Below, in pieces: positions 1 to 8,609 of a stretch of 64,000 nt of DNA. The stretch spans positions 164,574 through 228,573 of the forward strand of contig NZ_JARVKV010000002.1 in NCBI RefSeq assembly GCF_029813835.1, in the 5' to 3' direction. The stretch is from Streptomyces sp. DH37 (GTDB taxonomy: Bacteria; Actinomycetota; Actinomycetes; Streptomycetales; Streptomycetaceae). Positions within the stretch are counted from its first letter, which is position 1, and every line of letters starts with the position of its first letter. The position numbers and the translations under genes are program-made. The notes below the pieces were generated by a model that worked only from the letters and a program-made list of their open reading frames with translations, did no database searches and had not been told where the DNA came from.

Positions 1-920
1 GTGGCCTCCTGGACGTTCATCACCGAGCGGATGATCGCGGGGATCTTCGCCTCGATGTTGTGGCACTGGTCGAGCATGAAGGCGGTCCGCGGCCCGTATC
101 CGCCGCCGCGCACCACCTCGTACATGATCCGGAAGAGCTGGAAGGGATCGGCGGCGCCGACCATCAGGTCGTCGTCGGCGTAGAAGCGGGAGTTGAAGTC
201 GAAGCCGCCCAGCTTCCCCTCGCGCAGCAGCACGGCCACGATGAACTCGATGTTGGTGCCCGGCGCGTGGTGGCCGGTGTCCACCACCACCTGCGCCTTC
301 TCGCCCAGCCGCAGGCAGTGCGCGTAGGCCGTGCCCCAGTCGGGGACGTCGGTGGTGTAGAAGGCGGGCTCGAACAGCTTGTACTCCAGCAGCATCCGCT
401 GCCCCTCGCCGAGCCGCTCGTACACCGCGGACAGGGCCTCGGCCAGCCGGTCCTGGCGGGCGCGGACGTCGTCCTGGCCGGGGTAGTTGGTGCCGTCGGC
501 GAACCACAGCTTCAGATCGCGCGAGCCGGTGGCGTCCATGATGTCGACGCACTCCAGCAGGTGGTCCAGCGCCTTGCGCCGTACGGCCGCGTCCGGGTGG
601 CAGACGCTGCCGAGCCGGTAGTCGTCGTCCTGGAAGACGTTGGAGTTGATCGCGCCGAGGGCCAGCCCGCGCTCCTCGGCGTGCTTCGCCAGGGCGGCGT
701 AGTCGTCGACCCTGTCCCAGGGGATGTGCAGGGCCACGGTCGGCGCGACGCCGGTGTGCGCGTGCACCCGGGCCGCGTCGTCGAGCTTCTCCTGCGGGGT
801 GCGCGGGACGCCGGGCTGCGCGAAGACCTTGAAGCGCGTTCCGGAGTTGCCGTAGGCCCACGAGGGCGTCTCGATGGCCTGGTTCTTGAGGGCCGCCTTC
901 ACGGCGGACACGGCGGTCAT
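1..920 (-). CDS. rhaI: L-rhamnose isomerase, C-terminus beyond window
   Basis: Converts L-rhamnose to L-rhamnulose, the first committed step of rhamnose catabolism, in the cytoplasm. The minus-strand frame is open from ATG at 920 to the window edge (about 306 codons). It reads [20 protein letters not shown], then [20 protein letters not shown], and near the edge shows the metal-binding barrel features [14 protein letters not shown] and [15 protein letters not shown]. Family members are near 390 residues, so roughly 80 C-terminal residues lie outside. A GGGAG sequence precedes the start. It is divergent from rhaM, with LacI-type operator-like sites between them. The family call is firm; function is inferred from motifs and context. 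Confidence 0.93.
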   Translation of the reverse strand, partial: MTAVSAVKAALKNQAIETPSWAYGNSGTRFKVFAQPGVPRTPQEKLDDAARVHAHTGVAPTVALHIPWDRVDDYAALAKHAEERGLALGAINSNVFQDDDYRLGSVCHPDAAVRRKALDHLLECVDIMDATGSRDLKLWFADGTNYPGQDDVRARQDRLAEALSAVYERLGEGQRMLLEYKLFEPAFYTTDVPDWGTAYAHCLRLGEKAQVVVDTGHHAPGTNIEFIVAVLLREGKLGGFDFNSRFYADDDLMVGAADPFQLFRIMYEVVRGGGYGPRTAFMLDQCHNIEAKIPAIIRSVMNVQEA

Positions 921-952
921 GCGTCAGAGCTCCCGGGTGCCGGACGGCTTTG

Positions 953-964
953 TGAATCGTTTCA
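953..964. promoter_or_regulatory. LacI-type operator upstream of rhaI
   Basis: TGAATCGTTTCA is a near-perfect 12-bp palindrome with a central CG, the form typical of LacI-family operators. It lies 33 bp upstream of the rhaI start. The LacI regulator at 1656 is the obvious candidate ligand; this is inference from position and symmetry. Confidence 0.6.
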
Positions 965-1072
965 TCGCCGGAAAGCTATGGGTGTCCGAAGGGGGTGTCA
1001 AGAGGCCGGGAGCCAGGAGGCCGCGAGGAACCGGTCGTTCCTGGCCGTTTGCGTTCTTCCGGTCGCGGGCCG

Positions 1073-1102
1073 TTGACGGGGGCCGAGGAGTGCCTCTACC
1101 GT
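1073..1102 (+). promoter_or_regulatory. Predicted sigma-70 type promoter of rhaM
   Basis: TTGACG (1073-1078) and TACCGT (1097-1102) are separated by 18 bp, a good match to the principal sigma factor consensus. Transcription would start near 1109, just before the operator-like site at 1117, so a bound repressor would block the early transcribed region. Confidence 0.55.
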
Positions 1103-1116
1103 CCGTGCGTCCTGGG

Positions 1117-1128
1117 TGAAACCATTCA
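1117..1128. promoter_or_regulatory. Second LacI-type operator-like site upstream of rhaM
   Basis: TGAAACCATTCA has the same TGAA/TTCA half-sites as the site at 953 but a less symmetric centre. It lies 31 bp upstream of the chosen rhaM start and just after the predicted promoter. Confidence 0.45.
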
Positions 1129-1158
1129 CAGGCAACCGTGGCGTCCGAGGAGGAGCGT

Positions 1159-1479
1159 GTGCAGCGCGTCTGCTTTCTGCTGAAGGTCCGGGCCGACCGG
1201 CTGGCGGAGTACCGCGAGCGGCACGCCGCCGTCTGGCCGGAGATGCTCCGTGCCCTGAGCGGGAGCGGCTGGCGCAACTACTCGCTCTTCCTGCGCGAGG
1301 ACGGCCTGCTGGTCGGCTACCTGGAGACCGAGGACTTCGCCGCGGCGCGGGCCGCCATGGCGGCCACGGACGTCAACGCCCGCTGGCAGGCGGAGATGGC
1401 CGGTTTCTTCGAGGCGTTGGACGGCGAGCGGCCGGACGAGGCGATGCGCCCCCTCACCGAGGTCTTCCACCTCGACTGA
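1159..1479 (+). CDS. rhaM: L-rhamnose mutarotase
   Basis: Interconverts the alpha and beta anomers of L-rhamnose so that the isomerase receives its preferred form. The 106-residue protein matches the usual length (about 104). It shows RHAAVWPEML with the catalytic histidine near residue 22, NYSLFLREDGLLVGYLE and WQAEMAGFFE. I chose GTG at 1159 because GAGGAGGAG sits just upstream; a longer in-frame GTG at 1138 would place that Shine-Dalgarno inside the gene. It is divergent from rhaI and followed by a LacI regulator, so it belongs to the rhamnose regulon. Confidence 0.9.
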   Translation: MQRVCFLLKVRADRLAEYRERHAAVWPEMLRALSGSGWRNYSLFLREDGLLVGYLETEDFAAARAAMAATDVNARWQAEMAGFFEALDGERPDEAMRPLTEVFHLD

Positions 1480-1655
1480 GTCCCGCCGAACCCACCGGGA
1501 GGGGCCGTGACGGGACGGCCGGCCGCGGTGGGCCGGGGCGGGGGGCCGCCGGCGGAGTCCGGCGCGCGTCCGGCTCCGGCGCGGGTGCGTAGCATGGGCG
1601 CGCGGCCCCGGGCCGGGCGCCGCGGACAGCAGGAAACGGGGAGACGGTCGGGCTC

Positions 1656-2684
1656 GTGGCGCGCATGGTGGGCATCAAGGACGTGGCACGTCAGGCTGGG
1701 GTGTCGGTGGGGACCGTCTCCAACGTCATCAACCGCCCGGAGATGGTCGCCGAGGAGACCAGGACCCGGGTGCAGGCGGTGATCACCCAGCTCGGCTACG
1801 TGCGCAGCGAGTCGGCGCGGCACCTGCGGGCGGGCCGGAGCCGGATCATCGCCCTGCTCGTCCTCGACATGGCCAACCCCTTCTTCGCCGACGTCGCCTC
1901 CGGCGCCGAGCGGGCGGCGCGGGAGCAGGGGCTGGGGGTGATGCTGTGCAACAGCGCGCAGAGCCCCGCGGAGGAGGCCGACTACCTCTCCCTCTTCGCC
2001 GAGCAGCGGGTGCGCGGCGTCCTGGTCACCCCGGCCGACACCACCGGCCGCAACCTGGCCGACTTCCGCCGCCACGACATCCCCTACGTCGTGGTGGACC
2101 GGGTGCTGTCCGGCTCCGACGAGGGCTGCTCGGTCTCCGTCGACGACGTCACGGGCGGATCGCTGGCCGCCCGGCACCTGCTGGCCCAGGGCCACCGCGA
2201 ACTGGTCTACGTGAGCGGGCCGATGCACCTGTCGCAGTGCCGCGACCGGCACACCGGCGCGCTGGCGGCCCTGCGCGAGGCGGGGCTGCCGGAGAGCGCG
2301 CTGCGGCGGATCGAGGGGGAGCGGCTGGACGTGGCGGCGGGACGTGACGCGGGGGCGCGGCTGCTGGGCATGGCGCCGCGGCCGACGGCGGTGTTCTGCG
2401 CCAACGACCTGCTGGCGCTGGGCGTGCTCCAGGCGCTGTTCGCCGCCGGGGTCTCGGTACCGGGGGACATCGCCCTGGTCGGCTACGACGACATCGAGTT
2501 CGCGGCGGCGGCGGCCGTGCCCCTGACCTCGGTGCGGCAGCCCGCCTTCCGGATGGGGCGCACGGCCGCAGACCTGCTCATCGAGGAGACCGGGGAGGAC
2601 GCCGCCGAGCACCGGCACCAGCGGATCGTGCTCCAGCCCGAACTGGTCGTCCGCGACTCCAGCATCACCGCCTCCCACCACTGA
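1656..2684 (+). CDS. LacI-family transcriptional regulator, probable rhamnose repressor
   Basis: A sugar-responsive repressor of 342 residues, the normal LacI length. The N-terminal helix-turn-helix reads GIKDVARQAGVSVGTVSNVI (residues 6-25) and is followed by a periplasmic-binding-like domain, including VFCANDLLALGVLQAL and GDIALVGYDDIEFA. The start is GTG 1656 or the nearby ATG 1665; both keep the domain intact. A TAGCAT -10-like hexamer lies at 1590-1595. Position beside rhaI and rhaM and the operator-like palindromes at 953 and 1117 suggest it controls rhamnose use. Ligand specificity is inferred from context only. Confidence 0.88.
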   Translation: MARMVGIKDVARQAGVSVGTVSNVINRPEMVAEETRTRVQAVITQLGYVRSESARHLRAGRSRIIALLVLDMANPFFADVASGAERAAREQGLGVMLCNSAQSPAEEADYLSLFAEQRVRGVLVTPADTTGRNLADFRRHDIPYVVVDRVLSGSDEGCSVSVDDVTGGSLAARHLLAQGHRELVYVSGPMHLSQCRDRHTGALAALREAGLPESALRRIEGERLDVAAGRDAGARLLGMAPRPTAVFCANDLLALGVLQALFAAGVSVPGDIALVGYDDIEFAAAAAVPLTSVRQPAFRMGRTAADLLIEETGEDAAEHRHQRIVLQPELVVRDSSITASHH

Positions 2685-2841
2685 CCACCGCCGGACCCGC
2701 ACCGGAACCCGCACCGCGGCGGCACGACCGGCGAGCAGGCCGGTGGCGCGGCCCACGGGGAGGCTCCCCCTCGGACGCGACGGGACGGCTCCCTCCGCCT
2801 CCCGGCGGACCCCCGGGCCGGCGGGAAGCGCGCCCCCGCGG

Positions 2842-3963
2842 TCACCGCGCGGCCGTCTCCCGTACGGCCGCGCGTCCGGGGGACGGCCCGGCTCCCCCTC
2901 CGCTAGCCCGGGGCCGGGCGAGGAGGGCCCGCACCTCGCGGACCGCGGCCCGGCCCGCGCGGTTGGCGCCGACGGTGCTCGCCGAGGGGCCGTAACCGAC
3001 CAGGTGGATCCGCGGGTCGCGCACGGTGCGGGTGCCGTCCATGCGGATGCCGCCGCCCGGCTCGCGCAGCCGCAGCGGCGCCAGGTGGCCGATCGCGGCG
3101 CGGAAACCGGTGGCCCACACGATGCTGTCGGCCGCGACCGCGCGCCCGTCGTCCCACTCCACGCCGCCGGGCGTGATCCGGTCGAACATCGGCAGACGCC
3201 GCAGCACCCCGCTCTCCCGGGCGCGGCGCATCTCCTCGGTCATGGGCAGCCCCGTCACGGAGACCACGCTGCGCGGCGGCAGCCCGTCCCGTACGCGCTC
3301 CTCCACCAGGGCGACCGCGGCGCGTCCGCGCCCGGCGTCGAACGGGCCCTCGGTGAAGACCGGCTCGCGGCGGGTCACCCAGGCCGTGGCGGCCGCGGTC
3401 CGGGAGATCTCCAGCAGGTGCTGGACGGCCGAGGTGCCGCCGCCCACGACGACCACGCGCTCGCCGGCGAAGGCGTCCGGGCCGGGGTAGCGGGAGGTGT
3501 GGAACTGGCGGCCGGCGAAGGTCTCCTGACCGCGCACCCGGGGCCGGAACGGGCGGTCCCAGGTGCCGGTGGCGTTGATCAGCGCCCGGGCCGTCCACGT
3601 GCCCGAACCGGTCTCCACCAGCAGCCGTCCGTCCCCGGCCTCGCGGACCGCGCGCACGTGGACCGGGCGCAGCACCCGCAGGTCGAAGGCCCGCTCGTAG
3701 GCCGCGAAGTACCCGCCGATCACCTCGGAGGAGGGGCGGCGGGGGTCGGCGCCGGTCAGCTCCATGCCCGGCAGGGAGTGCATCCCGTGCACCCGGTCGT
3801 ACGTCAGCGTGGGCCAGCGGAACTGCCAGGCCCCGCCGGGGTGCGGGGAGTGGTCCAGGACGACGAAGTCCCGGCCGGGCTCGTAGCCCGAGCGCCGCAG
3901 GTGGTACGCGCTCGACAGGCCCGCCTGCCCGGCGCCGACGACCACGACCTCCACATCGTTCAC
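2842..3963 (-). CDS. FAD/NAD(P)-dependent monooxygenase-like oxidoreductase
   Basis: A flavoprotein of the CzcO/YpmP flavin-containing monooxygenase group (373 residues). It shows the FAD-binding VVVVGAGQAGLSSAYHLRRS at the N-terminus, the PGGAWQFRWPTLTYD segment typical of these enzymes, a second Rossmann motif VVVVGGGTSAVQHL, and IVWATGFRA before the C-terminal FAD contact HLVGYGPSASTVG. GTG 3963 is chosen because FAD binding begins immediately after it; upstream sequence in the same frame is antisense to the next gene. The substrate is unknown. It is divergent from the YjbQ gene with a 63-bp spacer. Confidence 0.85.
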   Translation of the reverse strand: MNDVEVVVVGAGQAGLSSAYHLRRSGYEPGRDFVVLDHSPHPGGAWQFRWPTLTYDRVHGMHSLPGMELTGADPRRPSSEVIGGYFAAYERAFDLRVLRPVHVRAVREAGDGRLLVETGSGTWTARALINATGTWDRPFRPRVRGQETFAGRQFHTSRYPGPDAFAGERVVVVGGGTSAVQHLLEISRTAAATAWVTRREPVFTEGPFDAGRGRAAVALVEERVRDGLPPRSVVSVTGLPMTEEMRRARESGVLRRLPMFDRITPGGVEWDDGRAVAADSIVWATGFRAAIGHLAPLRLREPGGGIRMDGTRTVRDPRIHLVGYGPSASTVGANRAGRAAVREVRALLARPRASGGGAGPSPGRAAVRETAAR

Positions 3964-4026
3964 GTTCCGGACAACCACGGGCGGCGCCGGATGCTTCCCG
4001 GCGCGGACAGGCGTCAGGATGGGGTC

Positions 4027-4449
4027 ATGAGCGATCGCTTCACCACCCGCATCCTCCATGTCACCACCGGCTCGCACGAGACCGTCGCCGACCTCACCCG
4101 CGACTGCGAGAACTTCCTCGCCGAGGTGGCCGACGGCCGCGACGGGCTGCTCAACGTGTTCGTCCCCCACGCGACCGCCGGCATCGCGATCATCGAGACC
4201 GGGGCGGGCAGCGACGACGACCTGCTCGCCGCGCTGCGCGACCTGCTGCCCGCCGACGACCGCTGGCGCCACCGGCACGGCAGCCCCGGGCACGGCCGCG
4301 ACCACGTCCTGCCGGGCCTCGTCCCGCCGCACGCCACCCTGCCGGTGATCGGCGGGCGGCTGGAACTGGGCACCTGGCAGTCGGTCTGCCTGGTGGACAC
4401 CAACGGCGACAACCCCGAGCGCCGGGTGCGGCTGTCCTTCCTCGGCTAG
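4027..4449 (+). CDS. YjbQ / UPF0047 family protein
   Basis: A small cytoplasmic protein (140 residues) of the family sometimes named secondary thiamine-phosphate synthase after weak activity in E. coli YjbQ. Visible signatures are FVPHATAGIAIIE, HGRDHVLPGLVPPHATLPVI and LELGTWQSVCLVD, containing the conserved histidines and the LGTWQ block. The usual C-terminal DGPR is replaced by NGDNPERR. CAGGAT at 4015-4020 lies six bases before the ATG with no Shine-Dalgarno, which suggests a leaderless message. Its stop is only six bases from that of the convergent HAD gene. The physiological role is unknown. Confidence 0.85.
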   Translation: MSDRFTTRILHVTTGSHETVADLTRDCENFLAEVADGRDGLLNVFVPHATAGIAIIETGAGSDDDLLAALRDLLPADDRWRHRHGSPGHGRDHVLPGLVPPHATLPVIGGRLELGTWQSVCLVDTNGDNPERRVRLSFLG

Positions 4450-4455
4450 CGCCGG

Positions 4456-5160
4456 CTAGCCCCGGTCCGCGCCCACCAGCCACTCGTACGCGGCCCGCGC
4501 GTCGAACTCCCGCTGCCCGCCGGGGAAGCACAGCCCCGCCGCCGCGAAGGCCGGGTCACCGGCCGTCTCGGGCAGGTAGGGCACGGCGACGCACCGCATC
4601 CCGGCGCGGCGGGCCGCCTCCGCGCCGGGCGGCGCGTCCTCCACCACCGCGCACCGCGCGGACTCCACGCCCAGCCGCCGGGCCGCCTCCAGGAACACGT
4701 CCGGCGCGGGCTTGCCCCGGGCAACCTCCTCGGCCGAGACGCGGACGGGCAGCAGGCCGGCCAGACCGGAACCCTCCAGCACCGCGTCGACCGCCGTGCG
4801 CGAGGAGCCGGAGGCGACGGCCATCGGGCACCCGGCGGCGTGCAGCAGTTCCACCAGCGCGCGCATCCCCGGGAAGACGGTGGCCGCGGTGCGCGCCAGC
4901 TCCAGGTAGAGGCGGTTCTTCCCGGCCAGCAGCTCCTCCAGCGGGGCGTCGATCCGGTGCTCCTCGCGCAGGGTCGCGAGCGTCTCCCGGGTGCCGATGC
5001 CGATGAAGCGCGTGTGGTCCTCCCAGGTGAAGCCGGTGACGCCGTACGAGGCGAGCAGCCGTCTGCCCGCCTCGTAGTAGACGGGCTCGCTGTCCACGAG
5101 CGTGCCGTCGAGGTCGAAGATCACGGCTGCGGCGGGGGAGGCGGCGGCAGAGGGTGTCAT
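4456..5160 (-). CDS. HAD-superfamily hydrolase, beta-phosphoglucomutase-like
   Basis: A 234-residue subclass I HAD phosphatase or mutase. Motif I is VIFDLDGTLVDSEP (residues 12-25) with both catalytic aspartates, motif II VASGSS, motif III lysine in ARGKPAPDVFLEAA, and motif IV VVEDAPPGAEAA. The cap region GFTWEDHTRFIGIGTRETLA resembles beta-phosphoglucomutase and sugar-phosphate phosphatases. It starts at ATG 5160 and is divergent from a lactonase-like gene; the shared spacer holds a CebR-like operator, which points to sugar-phosphate metabolism. The exact substrate cannot be read from sequence. Confidence 0.88.
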   Translation of the reverse strand: MTPSAAASPAAAVIFDLDGTLVDSEPVYYEAGRRLLASYGVTGFTWEDHTRFIGIGTRETLATLREEHRIDAPLEELLAGKNRLYLELARTAATVFPGMRALVELLHAAGCPMAVASGSSRTAVDAVLEGSGLAGLLPVRVSAEEVARGKPAPDVFLEAARRLGVESARCAVVEDAPPGAEAARRAGMRCVAVPYLPETAGDPAFAAAGLCFPGGQREFDARAAYEWLVGADRG

Positions 5161-5204
5161 GGGACCAGCATCCCAAGGCGCGGTCCGGGGGCCGGACGGG
5201 GGGA

Positions 5205-5235
5205 TGGTAGCGCTCCCACTCTGGTCCAGGCCAAT
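5205..5235. promoter_or_regulatory. CebR-like operator overlapping a DasR-like site
   Basis: TGGTAGCGCTCCCA (5205-5218) differs by one base from TGGGAGCGCTCCCA, the known operator of the cellobiose repressor CebR of streptomycetes. Immediately after it, TCTGGTCCAGGCCAAT (5220-5235) matches 12 of 16 positions of the DasR-responsive element ACTGGTCTAGACCACT. Both lie just before the TACGGT -10 hexamer (5238-5243) of the lactonase gene and also upstream of the divergent HAD gene. The first match is strong; the second is weak. Confidence 0.55.
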
Positions 5236-5304
5236 GCTACGGTCGCCCCCGGTGCCCGGACGGGGCAGCGCTTCAGTGGGGTCGAGAGGGAGAGAGGCGA
5301 CGCA

Positions 5305-6363
5305 GTGGACGGTACGGGCGGCGGACGGCGGGCGTACATCGGGTCCTACACCTCGGCGGGCGGACGCGGCATCAGCACGGCCGCCGTCGATCCGGACACC
5401 GGGGCACTGACGGTGCTGCACCACACGGACGCGGTGCCCGACCCCTCCTACCTCGTGCCGGGGCCGGGCGCGGGCATGCTCTACGCGGTGAGCGAGACCG
5501 AGGACGGCCGCGCCGCCGCGCTCTCCCTGGCCGACCCCGACCGGCCCGGCCCGGCAGGGGCGCAGGTGTCCGTCGGCGGGGCCGGGCCCACCCATCTGAC
5601 CTGCGCCGCCGGGCAGTTGATCACCGCCAACTACACCTCGGGAAGCATCAGTTCGCTGCCGCTGCGGCCCGACGGCACCCTCGGCGCGCAACCGACCGTA
5701 CTGCCGCACCACGGCTGCGGCCCGGTGCGCGAGCGGCAGGAGGGACCGCACGCCCACGCGGTGGTCGCCGACGCCTCCTGGCGCTGGCTGCTGGCGGTGG
5801 ACCTCGGCGCCGACTCGGTGTGGGTCTACCGGCTCGACCACGCCGGGGCCGCGCCCCGCCCGCACGGGCGGACGCCGCTGCGGCCCGGCAGCGGGCCGCG
5901 GCACCTGGCCTTCCATCCGCGCGGCGACCGGGCGTACGTCATCAACGAGCTGGACTCCACCGTGACCTGCTGCCGCTGGGACCGGGCGAGCGGCGTCCTG
6001 GAGCCGGCCGGCGAGGTCCGCACGCTGCCGGCGGACGCGGGGGGAGAGGCGCGGGAGAACTACCCGTCCGAACTGGTGGTCTCCGCCGACGGCCGCTGGG
6101 CCTGGGCCGCCAACCGCGGGCACGACAGCATCGCCGTACTGGCCCTGGAGCCGGACGGCGACGGCATGGAGCTGGTCACCACCGTTCCCTGCGGCGGGCA
6201 CTGGCCGCGCGACCTGGCCCTGGACCCGGCCGGACGCAGACTCTACGCCGCCAACGAGCGCTCGGGCGACGTGACCTGGTTCGACCTCGACCCGGACACC
6301 GGGGTGCCGCGCCGGGCGGGCGCGGTCGAGGCGCCGGCCGCCACCTGCGTCGTCTTCGGCTGA
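5305..6363 (+). CDS. Lactonase-family seven-bladed beta-propeller protein
   Basis: A 352-residue protein resembling the 6-phosphogluconolactonase/muconate lactonase beta-propeller family. Repeated blade motifs include AYIGSYTSAGGRGISTA at the start, PHAHAVVADASWRWLLAVDL in the middle, and SGPRHLAFHPRGDRAYVINE and HWPRDLALDPAGRRLYAANE later. The GTG at 5305 is preceded by GAGAGGGAGAGAGG and gives the family length; no signal peptide is seen. A role as a sugar lactonase is plausible given the adjacent sugar-phosphate HAD gene and sugar-type operators, but many members of this family have no proven activity. Confidence 0.83.
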   Translation: MDGTGGGRRAYIGSYTSAGGRGISTAAVDPDTGALTVLHHTDAVPDPSYLVPGPGAGMLYAVSETEDGRAAALSLADPDRPGPAGAQVSVGGAGPTHLTCAAGQLITANYTSGSISSLPLRPDGTLGAQPTVLPHHGCGPVRERQEGPHAHAVVADASWRWLLAVDLGADSVWVYRLDHAGAAPRPHGRTPLRPGSGPRHLAFHPRGDRAYVINELDSTVTCCRWDRASGVLEPAGEVRTLPADAGGEARENYPSELVVSADGRWAWAANRGHDSIAVLALEPDGDGMELVTTVPCGGHWPRDLALDPAGRRLYAANERSGDVTWFDLDPDTGVPRRAGAVEAPAATCVVFG

Positions 6364-6392
6364 CGGGCCGGCCGACCGGCCGACCTGCCGCA

Positions 6393-6410
6393 GCCGTGCG
6401 GCCGCACGGC
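6393..6410. terminator. Perfect 18-bp palindrome between convergent genes
   Basis: GCCGTGCGGCCGCACGGC is a perfect palindrome between the convergent lactonase and CbiX-like genes, with other GC-rich short inverted repeats around it. It could fold into a hairpin and act in both directions as a terminator; there is no T tract, as is usual in streptomycetes. Confidence 0.5.
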
Positions 6411-6436
6411 CCGGCGGGCCGCAGGGGGAGGGCCCG

Positions 6437-7429
6437 TCAGTGGGCCTGCGCCCCCTGCGGCGACCGCTGGGCGATGCCGAGCTTCGCGGCGTAGGTGGAG
6501 GCCACCAGCTTGCCCACCGCGCTGTAGGAGCCCAGCGGCTCGGCGGCCGGGCAGTCGGCCTCCCGGGACGCGGACTCCAGCAGGCCCTCGGGGATCTCGG
6601 GGCCGATCAGGCAGGGCGCCAGGGCGAGCTGCCGGGAGCCGGCCTCGCGCAGCTGCTCGGCCGCGCGGGCGACGGCACCCTCCTCGTCCAGCCCGGCCGA
6701 CAGCACCGGCACCGCCAGGCGCGCGGCCAGCAGCATCCCGGTGATCCCGGCGGCCTGCACGGCCTCCTCGCCGCCCATGGCGGCCAGGATGATGCCGTCC
6801 GCGGCGGTCGCCACGGTGAACAGCCGGGCGCGGTCGGCCCGTGCCAGCCCGGCCTCCGAGAGCTTGACGTGGACGGCCTCGGCCAGCAGCGGGTGCGGGC
6901 CGAGCACATCGGTCAGCTCGGCGCCGGAACCGCTTTCGAGCACGGTCTGGCGTATCCGGCGCATCTGCGCGCTGTCCGGTCCGGCCAGCAGGGGGACGAC
7001 CACCGCGAGCGGGGCCTCCTCGATCCGCCGCCGGGCGGCCTCGGCCTCGGCCTCCACCTCGGCGGCCTCCGCTCCCGCCTCCACCGCCTCGGCCGCCGCG
7101 GCCTCGAGGGCCGCCGTCGCCGCGGCGGCCCGGACGGTGCGGTCGGCTGCGGCCTGCGTCAGCACGTTCCGGAGGGCGGGGAACTCGCCGTCCTCCCCGT
7201 CCACGAAACCCACCCGGGCGTCGAGGCCCGGCAGCTCGGAACGGACGATGCTCAGCGCCTCCTCGGCGAGGCTCCGGGAGGCGCCGGAGGGCACCCCGGG
7301 AACGGCCAGCACCAGAGCGGGCGCACCCTCGGGCGCTATGACCGGCCGTGGCCGGCGGTGCCGTCCGGGCTGGCGGGGACGCGGCATTCGTACGGGCAGG
7401 CCGTTTGCGGGCCCAGTGGGGGTGCTCAT
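6437..7429 (-). CDS. CbiX/SirB-like sirohydrochlorin chelatase-fold protein, probably lacking metal ligands
   Basis: A 330-residue protein resembling two-lobed CbiX/SirB chelatases. The first lobe begins APALVLAVPGVPSGASRSLA, where chelatases normally have a catalytic histidine (AHGS or similar). The second ligand region reads PLLAGPDSAQMRRIRQ, where AGxH is expected. Both histidines appear absent. An Ala/Glu-rich segment (about residues 100-130) forms a likely helical insertion. The far C-terminus (SYSAVGKLVASTYAAKLGIA) resembles actinobacterial members. TAGCAT on the minus strand (7438-7443) lies close to the ATG, so the message may be nearly leaderless. Enzymatic function is doubtful; the fold assignment is moderate. 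Confidence 0.62.
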   Translation of the reverse strand: MSTPTGPANGLPVRMPRPRQPGRHRRPRPVIAPEGAPALVLAVPGVPSGASRSLAEEALSIVRSELPGLDARVGFVDGEDGEFPALRNVLTQAAADRTVRAAAATAALEAAAAEAVEAGAEAAEVEAEAEAARRRIEEAPLAVVVPLLAGPDSAQMRRIRQTVLESGSGAELTDVLGPHPLLAEAVHVKLSEAGLARADRARLFTVATAADGIILAAMGGEEAVQAAGITGMLLAARLAVPVLSAGLDEEGAVARAAEQLREAGSRQLALAPCLIGPEIPEGLLESASREADCPAAEPLGSYSAVGKLVASTYAAKLGIAQRSPQGAQAH

Positions 7430-7580
7430 GGCGCCGCATGCTAATGCCTTGGCCGAGTCGGCTGTTCGGGCGGGGCGGAGCAGTCCCGGTCTGTCCCCTT
7501 TCCTCCCGCGCGTCGTGGTGACGGTCCCGTGTCGCTGCGTGACGGTCCCGCGCCGTCCGGTATGTCCGCCGCCCCGCGCC

Positions 7581-8609
7581 TCACCCGACGCGGAGGAGCA
7601 CCGGGTCCTCCGGCAGCCGCAGCACGTCCCGGGCCAGCCGGTCGGCGACGAGCAGGGCCCCGGCCAGGGGGTCGCCGGCCGCCGGTACGGTCCGGGCGTG
7701 CGGCAGCCGTACGGCCAGCTCCCGGCGGAGCGGGGCGAGCAGCGGCTCGCCGATCGCGAACAGTCCGCCGGTCAGGGAGACCCGGCTGCCTCCGGCCTCC
7801 GGGCAGACGGCGGCGGCGCTCATGGCGATCTGGACGGCCGCCTCCTCGACGACGCGCGCCGCGACCGGATCCCGGCCGGCGCAGCCGGCCACCTCCGGAG
7901 CGAAGGACGCCAGCACCGCCGGACGGTCGGTGCGCGGGTACAGCTTCCCCGGCAGCCCCGCCGCCGGGCCGAAGACGGCCTCGGCACGGGCGAGCAGCGC
8001 CTCCGAACCGCCCGGCCGGCCGTCGTGGGCGCGCATCGCCGCCTCCAGACCGGCCCGGCCGATCCAGGCGCCGCCGCCGCAGTCGCCCAGCAGGTGGCCC
8101 CAGCCGTCGGCGCGCCGCCAGGTGCGCAGGTCCGTGCCGATGGCGATCATGCCGGTGCCGCCGGCGACCACGGCACCGGGTCGTTCGCCCAGCGCGCCGG
8201 CGTAGGCGGTGACGGCGTCGGCGGCCAGGGCCACGCGCCGTGCTCCCAGTTCCCCGGCGAACGCGCCGGGCAGTACGGCGCGCAGTTCGCCGCCGAGCGT
8301 CGCCATGCCCGCCGCTCCCACGCACACGGCGTCGATCCGGGTGCCGGAGGCGTCCGCGCCGGAGCCGTCCCGCTCGGCGGCGGCCAGCAGGGAACGGGCC
8401 CGTGGCAGCACCAGTTCCAGCAGGTGGGACGCGTCGATGCCGCCGGGGCCGGTGCGCACCGGGCGGTCCGCCGAGGCGGTGCCCACCGGCGCCGGGGCCC
8501 GCTGAGCACCGCCGTCGCCGTCGCCGTCGCCGGTCCGCGCCAGCGCGACGCGCAGCCCGGAGCCGCCCGAGTCGACCCCCAGGATCCAGCCCGCCGGGCG
8601 GCCCGTCAC
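7581..8609 (-). CDS. BadF/BadG-type ATPase, N-acetylglucosamine kinase-like
   Basis: A 342-residue ASKHA-fold kinase resembling N-acetylglucosamine kinases. It shows phosphate-1 [13 protein letters not shown] near the N-terminus, [12 protein letters not shown], the phosphate-2 region [12 protein letters not shown], and [17 protein letters not shown], characteristic of this family. The GTG start at 8609 overlaps the ung stop by four bases (GTGA), so the two are probably translationally coupled. The likely reaction is ATP-dependent phosphorylation of an amino sugar, perhaps from cell wall or chitin turnover; the substrate is inferred from family resemblance. Confidence 0.82.
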   Translation of the reverse strand: MTGRPAGWILGVDSGGSGLRVALARTGDGDGDGGAQRAPAPVGTASADRPVRTGPGGIDASHLLELVLPRARSLLAAAERDGSGADASGTRIDAVCVGAAGMATLGGELRAVLPGAFAGELGARRVALAADAVTAYAGALGERPGAVVAGGTGMIAIGTDLRTWRRADGWGHLLGDCGGGAWIGRAGLEAAMRAHDGRPGGSEALLARAEAVFGPAAGLPGKLYPRTDRPAVLASFAPEVAGCAGRDPVAARVVEEAAVQIAMSAAAVCPEAGGSRVSLTGGLFAIGEPLLAPLRRELAVRLPHARTVPAAGDPLAGALLVADRLARDVLRLPEDPVLLRVG

